A DNA stretch of 38,036 bases, from positions 1 to 38,036 of the forward strand of contig NZ_JAQGNT010000003.1 of NCBI RefSeq assembly GCF_028291725.1. Direction: 5' to 3'. Below the pieces are notes generated by a model. The model was given only the letters and a program-made list of their open reading frames with translations, did not search any database and had not been told where the DNA came from. Shown here in pieces: positions 6,775 through 13,416 of the stretch; position 1 is the first letter of the stretch, and each line of letters starts with the position of its first letter. The stretch is from Hydrocarboniphaga sp. Lineage in GTDB: Bacteria; Pseudomonadota; Gammaproteobacteria; Nevskiales; Nevskiaceae. The translations under genes were made by a program, and so were the position numbers.

Positions 6775-9321
6775 GTGAACCTGAGCCTGAGCAACGACCA
6801 GCAGATGATCCGCGACGCGGCCGAGAGCTTCCTGGCCGCTGTCAGCGACAGCGCGGCCGTGCGCCGCGCGATGGACAGCCCCCAGGGCTATGACGAGACG
6901 GTGTGGCTGCGCATTGCCTCCGAACTCGGCTGGTGTGCGCTGGCGATCCCGGAAAGTTTCGGCGGGCTCGGCCTCGGGCCTGTCGAGCAGTCGCTGGTGA
7001 TGGAGAGCATCGGCCGGCATCTGCTGTGCGCGCCGTATTTCTCGACCGCGGTGCTGGCCGCGACCCTGCTCGACGCGCTCGGCTGCGATGTGGCGCGTGA
7101 AAGCCTGCTGCCGAAGATCGCGCAAGGCAGCCTGCGCATCAGTGCGCCGCTGCCGGCCGAGGTCGACTGGAGACGCGCCGGTGATCGCGTCGCGGCGACA
7201 TCGCAGGGAGCGCAATGGCGGCTCAGCGGCAGCGTCGCGCGGATGCCGGATGCTGCTGGTGCCGACACGCTGCTGGTGCTGGCGGCGTGCGCGCAGGACG
7301 TCGGCCTGTTCGCGGTCGATGCCGGCGCGGCCGGTGTCGCGATCCGGCCGCTGCAGACCTGGGACGGCACGCGGCGCCTGGCGGCGGTGGAGCTGAGCGG
7401 CGTGATCGCGCAGCGGCTAGACGATCCGTCCCGCGCGGCCGACGGCTATCGCAAGGCCGCGGCGCTGGTCAGGCTGTATCTGGCCGCCGAAGCCCTCGGC
7501 GGCGCGCAGCAGTGCCTCGATCTGACGGTGCGCCATGTCGGCGAGCGCCGGCAGTTCGGCCGTGTCGTCGGCGCTTTTCAGGCGGTCAAGCATCGCTGTG
7601 CCGAGATGATGGTGAAGATCGAGGCGCTGCGCTCGGCAGTTGCCGGCGCCGCGGCGTTTGCCGCGGCCAGCGATGATCCTGCCGCGCTCGAGGCCGAGTG
7701 CGCGATGGCGCGGGCGCTGTCGATCGACACTTATTTCTTCTGCGCCGCCGAGGCGATCCAGTTGCACGGCGGCGTCGGCTTCACCTGGGACTACGATCCG
7801 CAGCTGTACTTCAAGCGTGCCCAGGCGAGCGCGCATTGGCTGGGGACCGCGGATGCGCTGCGGGAGCAGATCGCGGCGCACATCTTGTCCCCTCTCCATG
7901 AACCTTGCGCAGACCGTAGGGCGGGTCTTGACCCGCCGCTTTTGCCCGGGCTTGACGACGGCGGGTCACGACCCGCCCTACGCGGGTTCAGGGTCCGCGA
8001 GGAACACGGGGCTAGCCAGGAACTGGCACTCGCAGACCGAGCGCTGGGTAAGGGAAGAGGCGAAGACGAAAGTTTCCGCAACGAAATTGCGTCGTGGATG
8101 TACCAGCATCTGAGCGGCCGCTACGCCTCGCTGAAACACCGCGGCGGCCCCGGCGACGAGGAAGCCGATCCGGCGCTGCGCAAGCAATGGGAGCGCGAAC
8201 TCGCGGCCGGCGGCTGGACCTGTGTCGGCTGGCCGGCCGAGGCCGGTGGCCGCGCGCTGCCGATCGCGCAGCAGGTGATCTTCTTTGAGGAATACGCGCG
8301 CGCCGGCGGCCCCGGCCGCATGGGCCACATCGGCGAAGGCCTGATCGGCCCGACCCTGATCCGGTTCGGCAGCGCGGCGCAGCAGCAGCGCTTTCTGCCG
8401 GAAATCGTCGCTGGCCGCGAGTTCTGGGCGCAGGGATATTCGGAGCCGAATGCGGGCTCCGACCTGGCCAATGTGCAGACCCGCTGCTGGCAGATCGAGG
8501 ACGGTTCCTGGCGCGTGTCCGGCCAGAAGATCTGGACCTCGCTGGCGCACCAGTCCGACTGGATCTTCGTGCTCGCGCGCAGCGAGCCCGGCTCGCGCGG
8601 CAGCAAGGGCTTGAGCTTTCTGCTGCTGCCGCTGAAGCAGCCGGGCATCGAGATCCGGCCGATCCGTCAGCTCGGCGGCGGCGCGGAATTCAATGAAGTG
8701 TTCTTCGACGAGGCGGTTGCCGAAGCCGGCCACATCGTCGGCGCGCCCGGCGACGGCTGGCGCGTCGCGATGGCGCTGCTCGAGGCCGAGCGCGGCGTGT
8801 CGACCTTGGGCCAGCAGATGCATTTCGCTCACGAGTTCGAGCTGGTGGTTCAGGCGGCGCGCGACGCCGGCCGCGTTGACGATCCGCTGCTGCGCCAGCG
8901 GCTGGCGCTCGCCTGGTCGGGCCTGCGCGTGATGCGCTACAACGCGCTGCGCATGCTCGGCAGCGGCGCCGATCCCGGCTTGAAGCGCGAGGCGCTGATC
9001 TACAAATACTACTGGTCCAACTGGCATCGTGATCTCGGCAAGCTCGGCATGGACGTGCTCGGTGTAGCGGCCGACGAGCTCAGCGACGACGATGCGATCC
9101 GTCCGCTGCAGCAGCTGTTTTTCTTCTCGCGCGCCGACACGATCTACGCCGGCACCAACGAGATCCAGCTGAACCTGATCGCGGAGCGCGGCCTGGGCTT
9201 GCCGCGCGAAGCGCGCCCTCTCCCCCCGCTCTGCGGGACCCTCTCCCAGGAGAGGGAAAAGCCGGAGTGTGTTGCCGTGACTGTGAACGCAGATGGCGGT
9301 TTCGAGCACGGGGTCGAGTAG
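6775..9321 (+). CDS. Fused two-domain acyl-CoA dehydrogenase (partner domain + FadE30-like domain)
   Basis: An 848-residue protein, about twice the family length. Domain 1 (about 1-375) is an acyl-CoA dehydrogenase with the FAD-contacting ERRQFGRVVGAFQAVKH motif (Arg near 258) but no catalytic glutamate in its LYLAAEALGGAQQCL helix. Domain 2 (about 430-812) matches recalled FadE30 closely: FWAQGYSEPNAGSDLA, GQKIWTSLAHQSDW, EFNEVFFDEA, EAERGVSTLGQQ with the probable catalytic Glu near 672, and IYAGTNEIQLNLIAERGLGLPRE. Comamonas ScdC1/ScdC2 are the separate two-gene equivalents by recollection. Residues about 381-402 of the linker are translated from a family A REP pair, and residues about 814-826 and beyond run through a family B repeat. 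GTG at 6775 is the start: it gives the expected MNLSLSNDQQMIRDAAE beginning and no upstream in-frame start exists. Likely step: alpha,beta-dehydrogenation of the HIP-CoA side chain. Confidence 0.85.
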   Translation: MNLSLSNDQQMIRDAAESFLAAVSDSAAVRRAMDSPQGYDETVWLRIASELGWCALAIPESFGGLGLGPVEQSLVMESIGRHLLCAPYFSTAVLAATLLDALGCDVARESLLPKIAQGSLRISAPLPAEVDWRRAGDRVAATSQGAQWRLSGSVARMPDAAGADTLLVLAACAQDVGLFAVDAGAAGVAIRPLQTWDGTRRLAAVELSGVIAQRLDDPSRAADGYRKAAALVRLYLAAEALGGAQQCLDLTVRHVGERRQFGRVVGAFQAVKHRCAEMMVKIEALRSAVAGAAAFAAASDDPAALEAECAMARALSIDTYFFCAAEAIQLHGGVGFTWDYDPQLYFKRAQASAHWLGTADALREQIAAHILSPLHEPCADRRAGLDPPLLPGLDDGGSRPALRGFRVREEHGASQELALADRALGKGRGEDESFRNEIASWMYQHLSGRYASLKHRGGPGDEEADPALRKQWERELAAGGWTCVGWPAEAGGRALPIAQQVIFFEEYARAGGPGRMGHIGEGLIGPTLIRFGSAAQQQRFLPEIVAGREFWAQGYSEPNAGSDLANVQTRCWQIEDGSWRVSGQKIWTSLAHQSDWIFVLARSEPGSRGSKGLSFLLLPLKQPGIEIRPIRQLGGGAEFNEVFFDEAVAEAGHIVGAPGDGWRVAMALLEAERGVSTLGQQMHFAHEFELVVQAARDAGRVDDPLLRQRLALAWSGLRVMRYNALRMLGSGADPGLKREALIYKYYWSNWHRDLGKLGMDVLGVAADELSDDDAIRPLQQLFFFSRADTIYAGTNEIQLNLIAERGLGLPREARPLPPLCGTLSQEREKPECVAVTVNADGGFEHGVE
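7916..7981. repeat. REP pair family A inside the fused dehydrogenase linker
   Basis: GTAGGGCGGGTCTTGACCCGC, a short loop, then GCGGGTCACGACCCGCCCTAC, a 66-bp element with inverted GTAG-headed ends. It is translated in frame (66 bases, 22 codons) and sits between the two catalytic domains, where separate genes would have a stop and a start. Confidence 0.9.
9216..9256. repeat. Family B palindromic arm at the 3' end of the fused dehydrogenase gene
   Basis: CCCTCTCCCCCCGCTCTGCGGG followed by ACCCTCTCCCAGGAGAGGG. It is the inverse-orientation arm of the element at 9350-9391; the two may be one composite REPIN that contains the gene's stop codon. It is translated into the last 35 residues of the protein. 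Confidence 0.75.
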
Positions 9322-9349
9322 CGATGAGCCTACAACAGCCTGAGTATTT

Positions 9350-9391
9350 CCCCTCTCCTGGGAGAGGGTGGCGCGCAGCGCCGGGAGAGGG
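9350..9391. repeat. Family B palindromic arm just before ipdF
   Basis: CCCCTCTCCTGGGAGAGGG then TGGCGCGCAGCGCC and GGGAGAGGG, nearly identical to the left arm at 1212. It ends about 10 bases before the ipdF GTG, so its purine-rich end (GGGAGAGGGAGAGGG) serves as the apparent ribosome binding site. Confidence 0.8.
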
Positions 9392-9400
9392 AGAGGGCCC

Positions 9401-10186
9401 GTGAAGCAAGCACCACCACCCAATGCGCCCTGCGGCTTGCTCCGCGGCCAATCCATCCTGATCACCGCCGCCGCCGGCGGCGGCATCGGTTTTGCCACCG
9501 CGCAACGCTGCCTCGCCGAAGGTGCGCGCGGCATCGTCGTGGCCGACATCCATCCGCGGCGCACCGAAGAAGCCGCGGCAAAGTTGAGAGCCGAGTTCCC
9601 CGATCGCCTGGTGCTGCATCAGCTCGCCAACGTGAGCCAGGAGGCCGAGGTGCAGGCGCTGGTTGCATTCGCCGAAGACCAGCTCGGCGGCGTCGACGTG
9701 CTGGTCAACAACGCCGGGCTCGGCGGCAGCAGTCTGCTGGTCGACATGAGTGACGAGGAATGGAGCAAGGTGCTCGACGTGACCCTGACCGGCACGATGC
9801 GGATGACGCGCGCGATGCTGCGCAGGATGCAGCCGCGCGGCTGCGGCGCGATCGTCAACAACGCTTCGGTGCTCGGCTGGCGCGCGCAGAAGGAGCAGGC
9901 GCACTACGCGGCGGCGAAAGCCGGCGTGATGGCGCTGACGCGCTGCGCGGGGCTCGAGGCCGCCGACTTCGGCATCCGCATCAACGCGGTGTCGCCGTCG
10001 ATCGTGTTTCACGAGCATCTGCGCAGGACCTCGCCGGTGGAGCTGCTGGAGGAGCTTGCCGGCCGCGAGGCCTTCGGCCGCGCAGCCGAAGCCTGGGAGA
10101 TCGCCAATGTGATCGTGTTCCTGGCTTCGGACTATGCGTCGTATCTGGTGGGTGAAACGATCTCGGCGTCGAGCCAGCGTGCCTAG
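9401..10186 (+). CDS. ipdF: IpdF-like short-chain dehydrogenase
   Basis: A 261-residue SDR starting at GTG 9401. The frame is open upstream to 9368 but only through the repeat, so 9401 is preferred; it gives a length near the 262 of mycobacterial IpdF. Seen: ITAAAGGGIGFATAQRCLAE (cofactor loop), NNAGLGGSS, IVNNASVLGWRAQKEQAHYA with the catalytic Ser/Tyr, AAKAGVMALTRC and RINAVSPSIVFHEHL. NNASVLGWRAQ and AVSPSI agree strikingly with recalled IpdF (Rv3559c), which interconverts the 5-oxo and 5-hydroxy groups of HIP-CoA; the Comamonas counterpart is ScdG. It follows the fused FadE30-like gene, as expected for consecutive steps. Confidence 0.88.
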   Translation: MKQAPPPNAPCGLLRGQSILITAAAGGGIGFATAQRCLAEGARGIVVADIHPRRTEEAAAKLRAEFPDRLVLHQLANVSQEAEVQALVAFAEDQLGGVDVLVNNAGLGGSSLLVDMSDEEWSKVLDVTLTGTMRMTRAMLRRMQPRGCGAIVNNASVLGWRAQKEQAHYAAAKAGVMALTRCAGLEAADFGIRINAVSPSIVFHEHLRRTSPVELLEELAGREAFGRAAEAWEIANVIVFLASDYASYLVGETISASSQRA

Positions 10187-10202
10187 AAACCTAAATCCTC
10201 AG

Positions 10203-10272
10203 CTGTAGGAGCGGGTCATACCCGCGACTGTGCCGGTGCAGCCTCAGTCGCGGGTATGACCCGCTCCTACAG
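10203..10272. repeat. REPIN family C
   Basis: CTGTAGGAGCGGGTCATACC ... GGTATGACCCGCTCCTACAG, nearly identical to 3293-3362 including its length. It occupies the gap between ipdF and the MaoC-like gene. Confidence 0.9.
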
Positions 10273-10293
10273 TTGCGTAACCAGGAGCCGTTC

Positions 10294-10752
10294 ATGAGCA
10301 AACCGGTTTTCACCACCATCGACGAAGTCCTCGCCGGCGTCGGCGCCCGGCTCGGCACCAGCGACTGGCTGACGGTCACGCAGGATCGCGTCAATCTTTT
10401 TGCCGATGCCACCGACGATCACCAGTGGATCCACGTCGATGCCGAGCGCGCGAAAGACAGCGAATTCGGCGGCACCATCGCGCACGGCTTTCTGACGCTG
10501 TCGCTGGCCGCGCGCTTTGCGCTGGAGATCATCGACATCCGGTTCAGGCACGGCCTGAACTACGGCATGGACAAGGTGCGCTTTCCGATGCCGGTCAGGG
10601 TCGGCAGCCGCATCCGCGGCAGCGGCGAAATCGCCGCGGCGGAGAGAACCAAAGACGGCGGAGTGCAGGTGAATCTGCGCATCACTGTCGAGATCGAGCA
10701 CCAGGCCAAGCCGGCCTGCGTGATCGAGTGGATCAATCGCTATTACTTTTGA
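10294..10752 (+). CDS. MaoC-like (R)-hydratase
   Basis: A 152-residue single hot-dog protein of the MaoC/(R)-specific enoyl-CoA hydratase family. The hydratase motif is seen as [19 protein letters not shown] (catalytic Asp and His, about residues 33-51) followed by [16 protein letters not shown] at 10294 was chosen over an earlier frame start because CCAGGAG lies 7 bases upstream. It is placed between ipdF and a thiolase, so it likely hydrates the enoyl-CoA made by the fused dehydrogenase; a MaoC-type hydratase (ScdD) does this in Comamonas by recollection. The dimeric single-domain form is typical for the family. Confidence 0.85.
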   Translation: MSKPVFTTIDEVLAGVGARLGTSDWLTVTQDRVNLFADATDDHQWIHVDAERAKDSEFGGTIAHGFLTLSLAARFALEIIDIRFRHGLNYGMDKVRFPMPVRVGSRIRGSGEIAAAERTKDGGVQVNLRITVEIEHQAKPACVIEWINRYYF

Positions 10753-10766
10753 TTGAAGGAACTCAA

Positions 10767-11972
10767 ATGACCGAAGCCGTCATCGTATCTGTCGCCCGCA
10801 CGCCGATCGGCCGCGCCTTTCGCGGCGCCTTCAACGACACCGAGGCGCCGGTGCTCGGCGGCCACGTGGTCCGCGCGGTGGTCGCGCGTGCCGGCGTCGA
10901 TGCGGCTGAGGTCGACGACGTGATTCTGGGCTGCGCCGCGCAGCAGGGCAGCCAGGGCTACAACCTCGGGCGCCTGTGCGCGACTGCCGCCGGCCTGCCG
11001 AACTCGGTCGCCGGCATGAGCCTGGACCGGCAGTGCGGCTCGGGCATGCAGGCGATCGCGATCGGCGCCAAGAACATCATCGCCGGCGAACAGAGCGTGG
11101 TGATCGCCGGTGGTCTGGAGTCGATTTCGCTGGTGCAGAACGCGCACAAGAACCGCTACCGCGCGGAGTCCGAGGCGGTGCTCGCGGCCGATCCGACTGC
11201 CTACATCCCGATGATCGAAACCGCCGAGCTGGTTGCGCAGCGTTACGGCATCACGCGGCTTGCGCAGGACGAGTATTCCTGGCAGAGCCAGCAGCGCACC
11301 GCCGCCGCACAGCAGGCCGGACGCTTCGATGCCGAGATCCTGCCCTTGCCTTCGGTCAAGCAGCTCTACGACAAGGAGGGCAAGCCCACCGACAAGCAGA
11401 GCGTGCTGCTGGAAAAAGACGAGGGCAACCGTCCCGAGACCACGCTGGAGAGCCTTAGCGCGCTCAAGCCGGTATGGAAGAACGGACGGTGGGTGAAGGA
11501 AGGCCAGTTCATCACTGCCGGCAATGCCTCGCAGCTGTCCGACGGCGCTGCCGCGGTGCTGATGATGAGCGGCGACGACGCCCGTGCGCGCGGACTGACA
11601 CCGCTGGGCATCTATCGCGGCATCGCGGTTGCCGGCTGCCGCGCCGACGAGATGGGCGTCGGCCCGGTGTTCGCGGTGCCCAAACTGCTGGCTCGTCACG
11701 GGCTGAAAGTGTCCGACATCGGCCTGTGGGAACTCAACGAGGCCTTCGCCAGCCAGGTGCTGTATTGCCGCGACCAGCTAGGCATCGCGCAGGACAGGCT
11801 CAATGTCGACGGCGGCGCGATCAGCATCGGCCATCCGTTCGGCATGTCCGGCGCACGCATGGTGATGCACGCGCTGATCGAGGGCCGGCGTCGCGGTGAA
11901 CGCTATGTCGTGATCACGATGTGCATCGGTGGCGGCATGGGCGCCGCGGGGCTGTTCGAGATTCCGGCGTAG
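10767..11972 (+). CDS. Thiolase for steroid side-chain cleavage (ScdF-like)
   Basis: A 401-residue thiolase. The nucleophile is Cys90 in [13 protein letters not shown]; other blocks are [27 protein letters not shown] and [15 protein letters not shown] with the second catalytic Cys. ATG at 10767 has AAGGAA upstream and begins the usual [14 protein letters not shown] strand; the longer frame from 10425 is only read-through over the MaoC gene. It differs from FadA6 in the active-site flanks (GSG versus GSS, GHPFG versus AHPLG), so the two thiolases should have different substrates. Thiolysis of the 3-oxoacyl-CoA from HIP-CoA is inferred. Confidence 0.85.
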   Translation: MTEAVIVSVARTPIGRAFRGAFNDTEAPVLGGHVVRAVVARAGVDAAEVDDVILGCAAQQGSQGYNLGRLCATAAGLPNSVAGMSLDRQCGSGMQAIAIGAKNIIAGEQSVVIAGGLESISLVQNAHKNRYRAESEAVLAADPTAYIPMIETAELVAQRYGITRLAQDEYSWQSQQRTAAAQQAGRFDAEILPLPSVKQLYDKEGKPTDKQSVLLEKDEGNRPETTLESLSALKPVWKNGRWVKEGQFITAGNASQLSDGAAAVLMMSGDDARARGLTPLGIYRGIAVAGCRADEMGVGPVFAVPKLLARHGLKVSDIGLWELNEAFASQVLYCRDQLGIAQDRLNVDGGAISIGHPFGMSGARMVMHALIEGRRRGERYVVITMCIGGGMGAAGLFEIPA

Positions 11973-11985
11973 GGCCAAGCAAAAC

Positions 11986-12010
11986 GTAGGTCGGCAATCC
12001 CTTGTCGACA
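11986..12010. repeat. Half REP of family D
   Basis: GTAGGTCGGCAATCCCTTGT followed by CGACA, one arm only of the element found whole at 15833-15911 and 36153-36232. It is probably a decayed or solo REP. Confidence 0.65.
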
Positions 12011-12021
12011 TCAGCAAGGGC

Positions 12022-12099
12022 GTAGGTTGGGGTGAGCGCAGCGAACCCCAACGGTATGCCGCGCCGATGTTGGGGTTCGCTGCGCTCACCCCAACCTAC
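12022..12099. repeat. REPIN family E
   Basis: GTAGGTTGGGGTGAGCGCAG then CGAACCCCAAC, a GC-rich loop, and the exact complement ending in CCCCAACCTAC. Arms of about 31 bp are perfect. Confidence 0.92.
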
Positions 12100-12282
12100 T
12101 CAGCCGGCTGCGGATCTCTCCTCGAACATCAGCAGGCATTTCGGGAGGTCGCCACCATAAATCGGCGTGCTGCCTGCTTTAACGCGTATGGATGAGGTCA
12201 GTGCCCCGGCCAGCGGCCAGGATAGTGCCATGCAAGGGAAGCCGGCACAGATCGGCGATCTTGAGAACGAGGAGATTCACTG

Positions 12283-13416
12283 ATGGCCCGTACTGCGAAC
12301 CTGCTGGTGACGTCGCGCCATCCGCAGACTCTGCCGCGCGAGGACTTTGCCGTCGATGCGCGCATGCAGGCGGCTTCTGTCGCTGCCAACGCCGGCTCGC
12401 CCGGACTGCTCAGCGGCTGGCCTGCTTTGCTGCTGGCACTGATCGTCGCCGCTGCCGCGGTCTACTCGTTTTCGCATCGGCCCTTGCCACCGTTCCCGCA
12501 GACCATGACCAAGGCCGACGGCCTGCTGGTCACCGGGCTCGCGCAATCCGGCGAGCGCCGCATCGCGGTCGGTGAACTCGGCCGCATCCTGATCGCCGAC
12601 GCAGCCAGCGGCCCCTGGCGCGAGGTCAGCGTCAGGCCGCAGCGCGGCTCCACGTTTACCCGCGTGATCTTCACCGGCGCCGACACCGCGATCGCGGTCG
12701 GTCACGACGGCTGGATCGTGCGCAGTACCGATCGTGGCGAAACCTGGAACGAGGTGGTCTTCGATCCGGAGCGCGGCGAAGCGCTGCTCGGTGTCGCCGG
12801 GCCCTTCGATGGCAAGCTCTACGCGTACGGCGCGTTCGGCCAGTACCTGGTGTCGGGCGACAGCGGCCAGACCTGGCTGCACGAGCAGCACGCCGCGATC
12901 GGCGACCGCCACCTCGCGGCGATGACCCAGGCCCGGGACGGTGCGCTGCTGATCGTCGGCGAAACCGGCCTGATGGCGCGCAGCACCGATCAGGGCGCGA
13001 CCTGGGCCAAGCTGCCCGAGGTCTACAAGGGATCGTTCTACGGCGTGCAGCGGCTGCCCGACGACGCGCTGCTGGCTTTCGGCATGCGTGGCAATGCCTT
13101 CCTGAGCGTCGATGACGGCAAGCACTGGACGCGCAGCGAGGTGCCCGGTGGCCTGTCGCTGTACGACTCGATGATCGACAACGACGGCGCCGTGATCCTG
13201 GTCGGCGAGAACAGCAGCGTGTTCCGCTCCACCGACAACGGCCGGCACTTCAGCATGATGATGGAAGGCGACCGCAAGCGTTACGCCAGCGTGCTGCCGC
13301 TGAGCGGCGGCAAGGGCTGGCTGGTAGCCGGTGAAGCGGGCATCGGCCTGCAGAACGAGCCCGGCGATGTCGCCGCCAAGGCCGATACCAGGGCTGCGCA
13401 GGGCGTGCAGCGATGA
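12283..13416 (+). CDS. YCF48/BNR beta-propeller protein, partner of RND transporter
   Basis: A 377-residue membrane-anchored protein. One hydrophobic segment (about residues 44-65, LLSGWPALLLALIVAAAAVY) follows a cytoplasmic N-terminus, then a beta-propeller with at least five Asp-box-like repeats: STDRGETW, SGDSGQTW, STDQGATW, VDDGKHW and STDNGRHF. This is the YCF48/photosystem II stability factor-like fold, here outside photosynthesis. The stop overlaps the start of the MMPL/RND gene by 4 bases (ATGA). Such propellers are repeatedly found beside MMPL-type transporters, often with DUF1302 and DUF1329 genes, which I do not see here. The propeller probably works periplasmically in the transport complex. 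AACGAGGAG lies 8 bases before the ATG. Confidence 0.82.
   Translation: MARTANLLVTSRHPQTLPREDFAVDARMQAASVAANAGSPGLLSGWPALLLALIVAAAAVYSFSHRPLPPFPQTMTKADGLLVTGLAQSGERRIAVGELGRILIADAASGPWREVSVRPQRGSTFTRVIFTGADTAIAVGHDGWIVRSTDRGETWNEVVFDPERGEALLGVAGPFDGKLYAYGAFGQYLVSGDSGQTWLHEQHAAIGDRHLAAMTQARDGALLIVGETGLMARSTDQGATWAKLPEVYKGSFYGVQRLPDDALLAFGMRGNAFLSVDDGKHWTRSEVPGGLSLYDSMIDNDGAVILVGENSSVFRSTDNGRHFSMMMEGDRKRYASVLPLSGGKGWLVAGEAGIGLQNEPGDVAAKADTRAAQGVQR

Larger units (their letters stand above)
11973..12282. other. 310-bp intergenic region with repeat relics
   Basis: The first half carries a solitary half element of family D (11986-12010) and an intact family E REPIN (12022-12099). The remaining 180 bases contain AACGAGGAG, the Shine-Dalgarno sequence of the next gene, and a small AGATC-GGC-GATCT palindrome. 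I see no other gene or clear promoter. The region marks the break between the steroid ring genes and the transport pair. Confidence 0.6.

Noticed and set aside
7978-9564. 528-codon minus-strand frame
   Set aside because: Antisense to the second domain of the fused acyl-CoA dehydrogenase and to ipdF; composition-driven open frame.
1-12282. KstR2-like operator in the steroid locus
   Set aside because: I looked for an AAGCAAG/CTTGCTT-type palindrome and saw none; no TetR regulator gene is present either.
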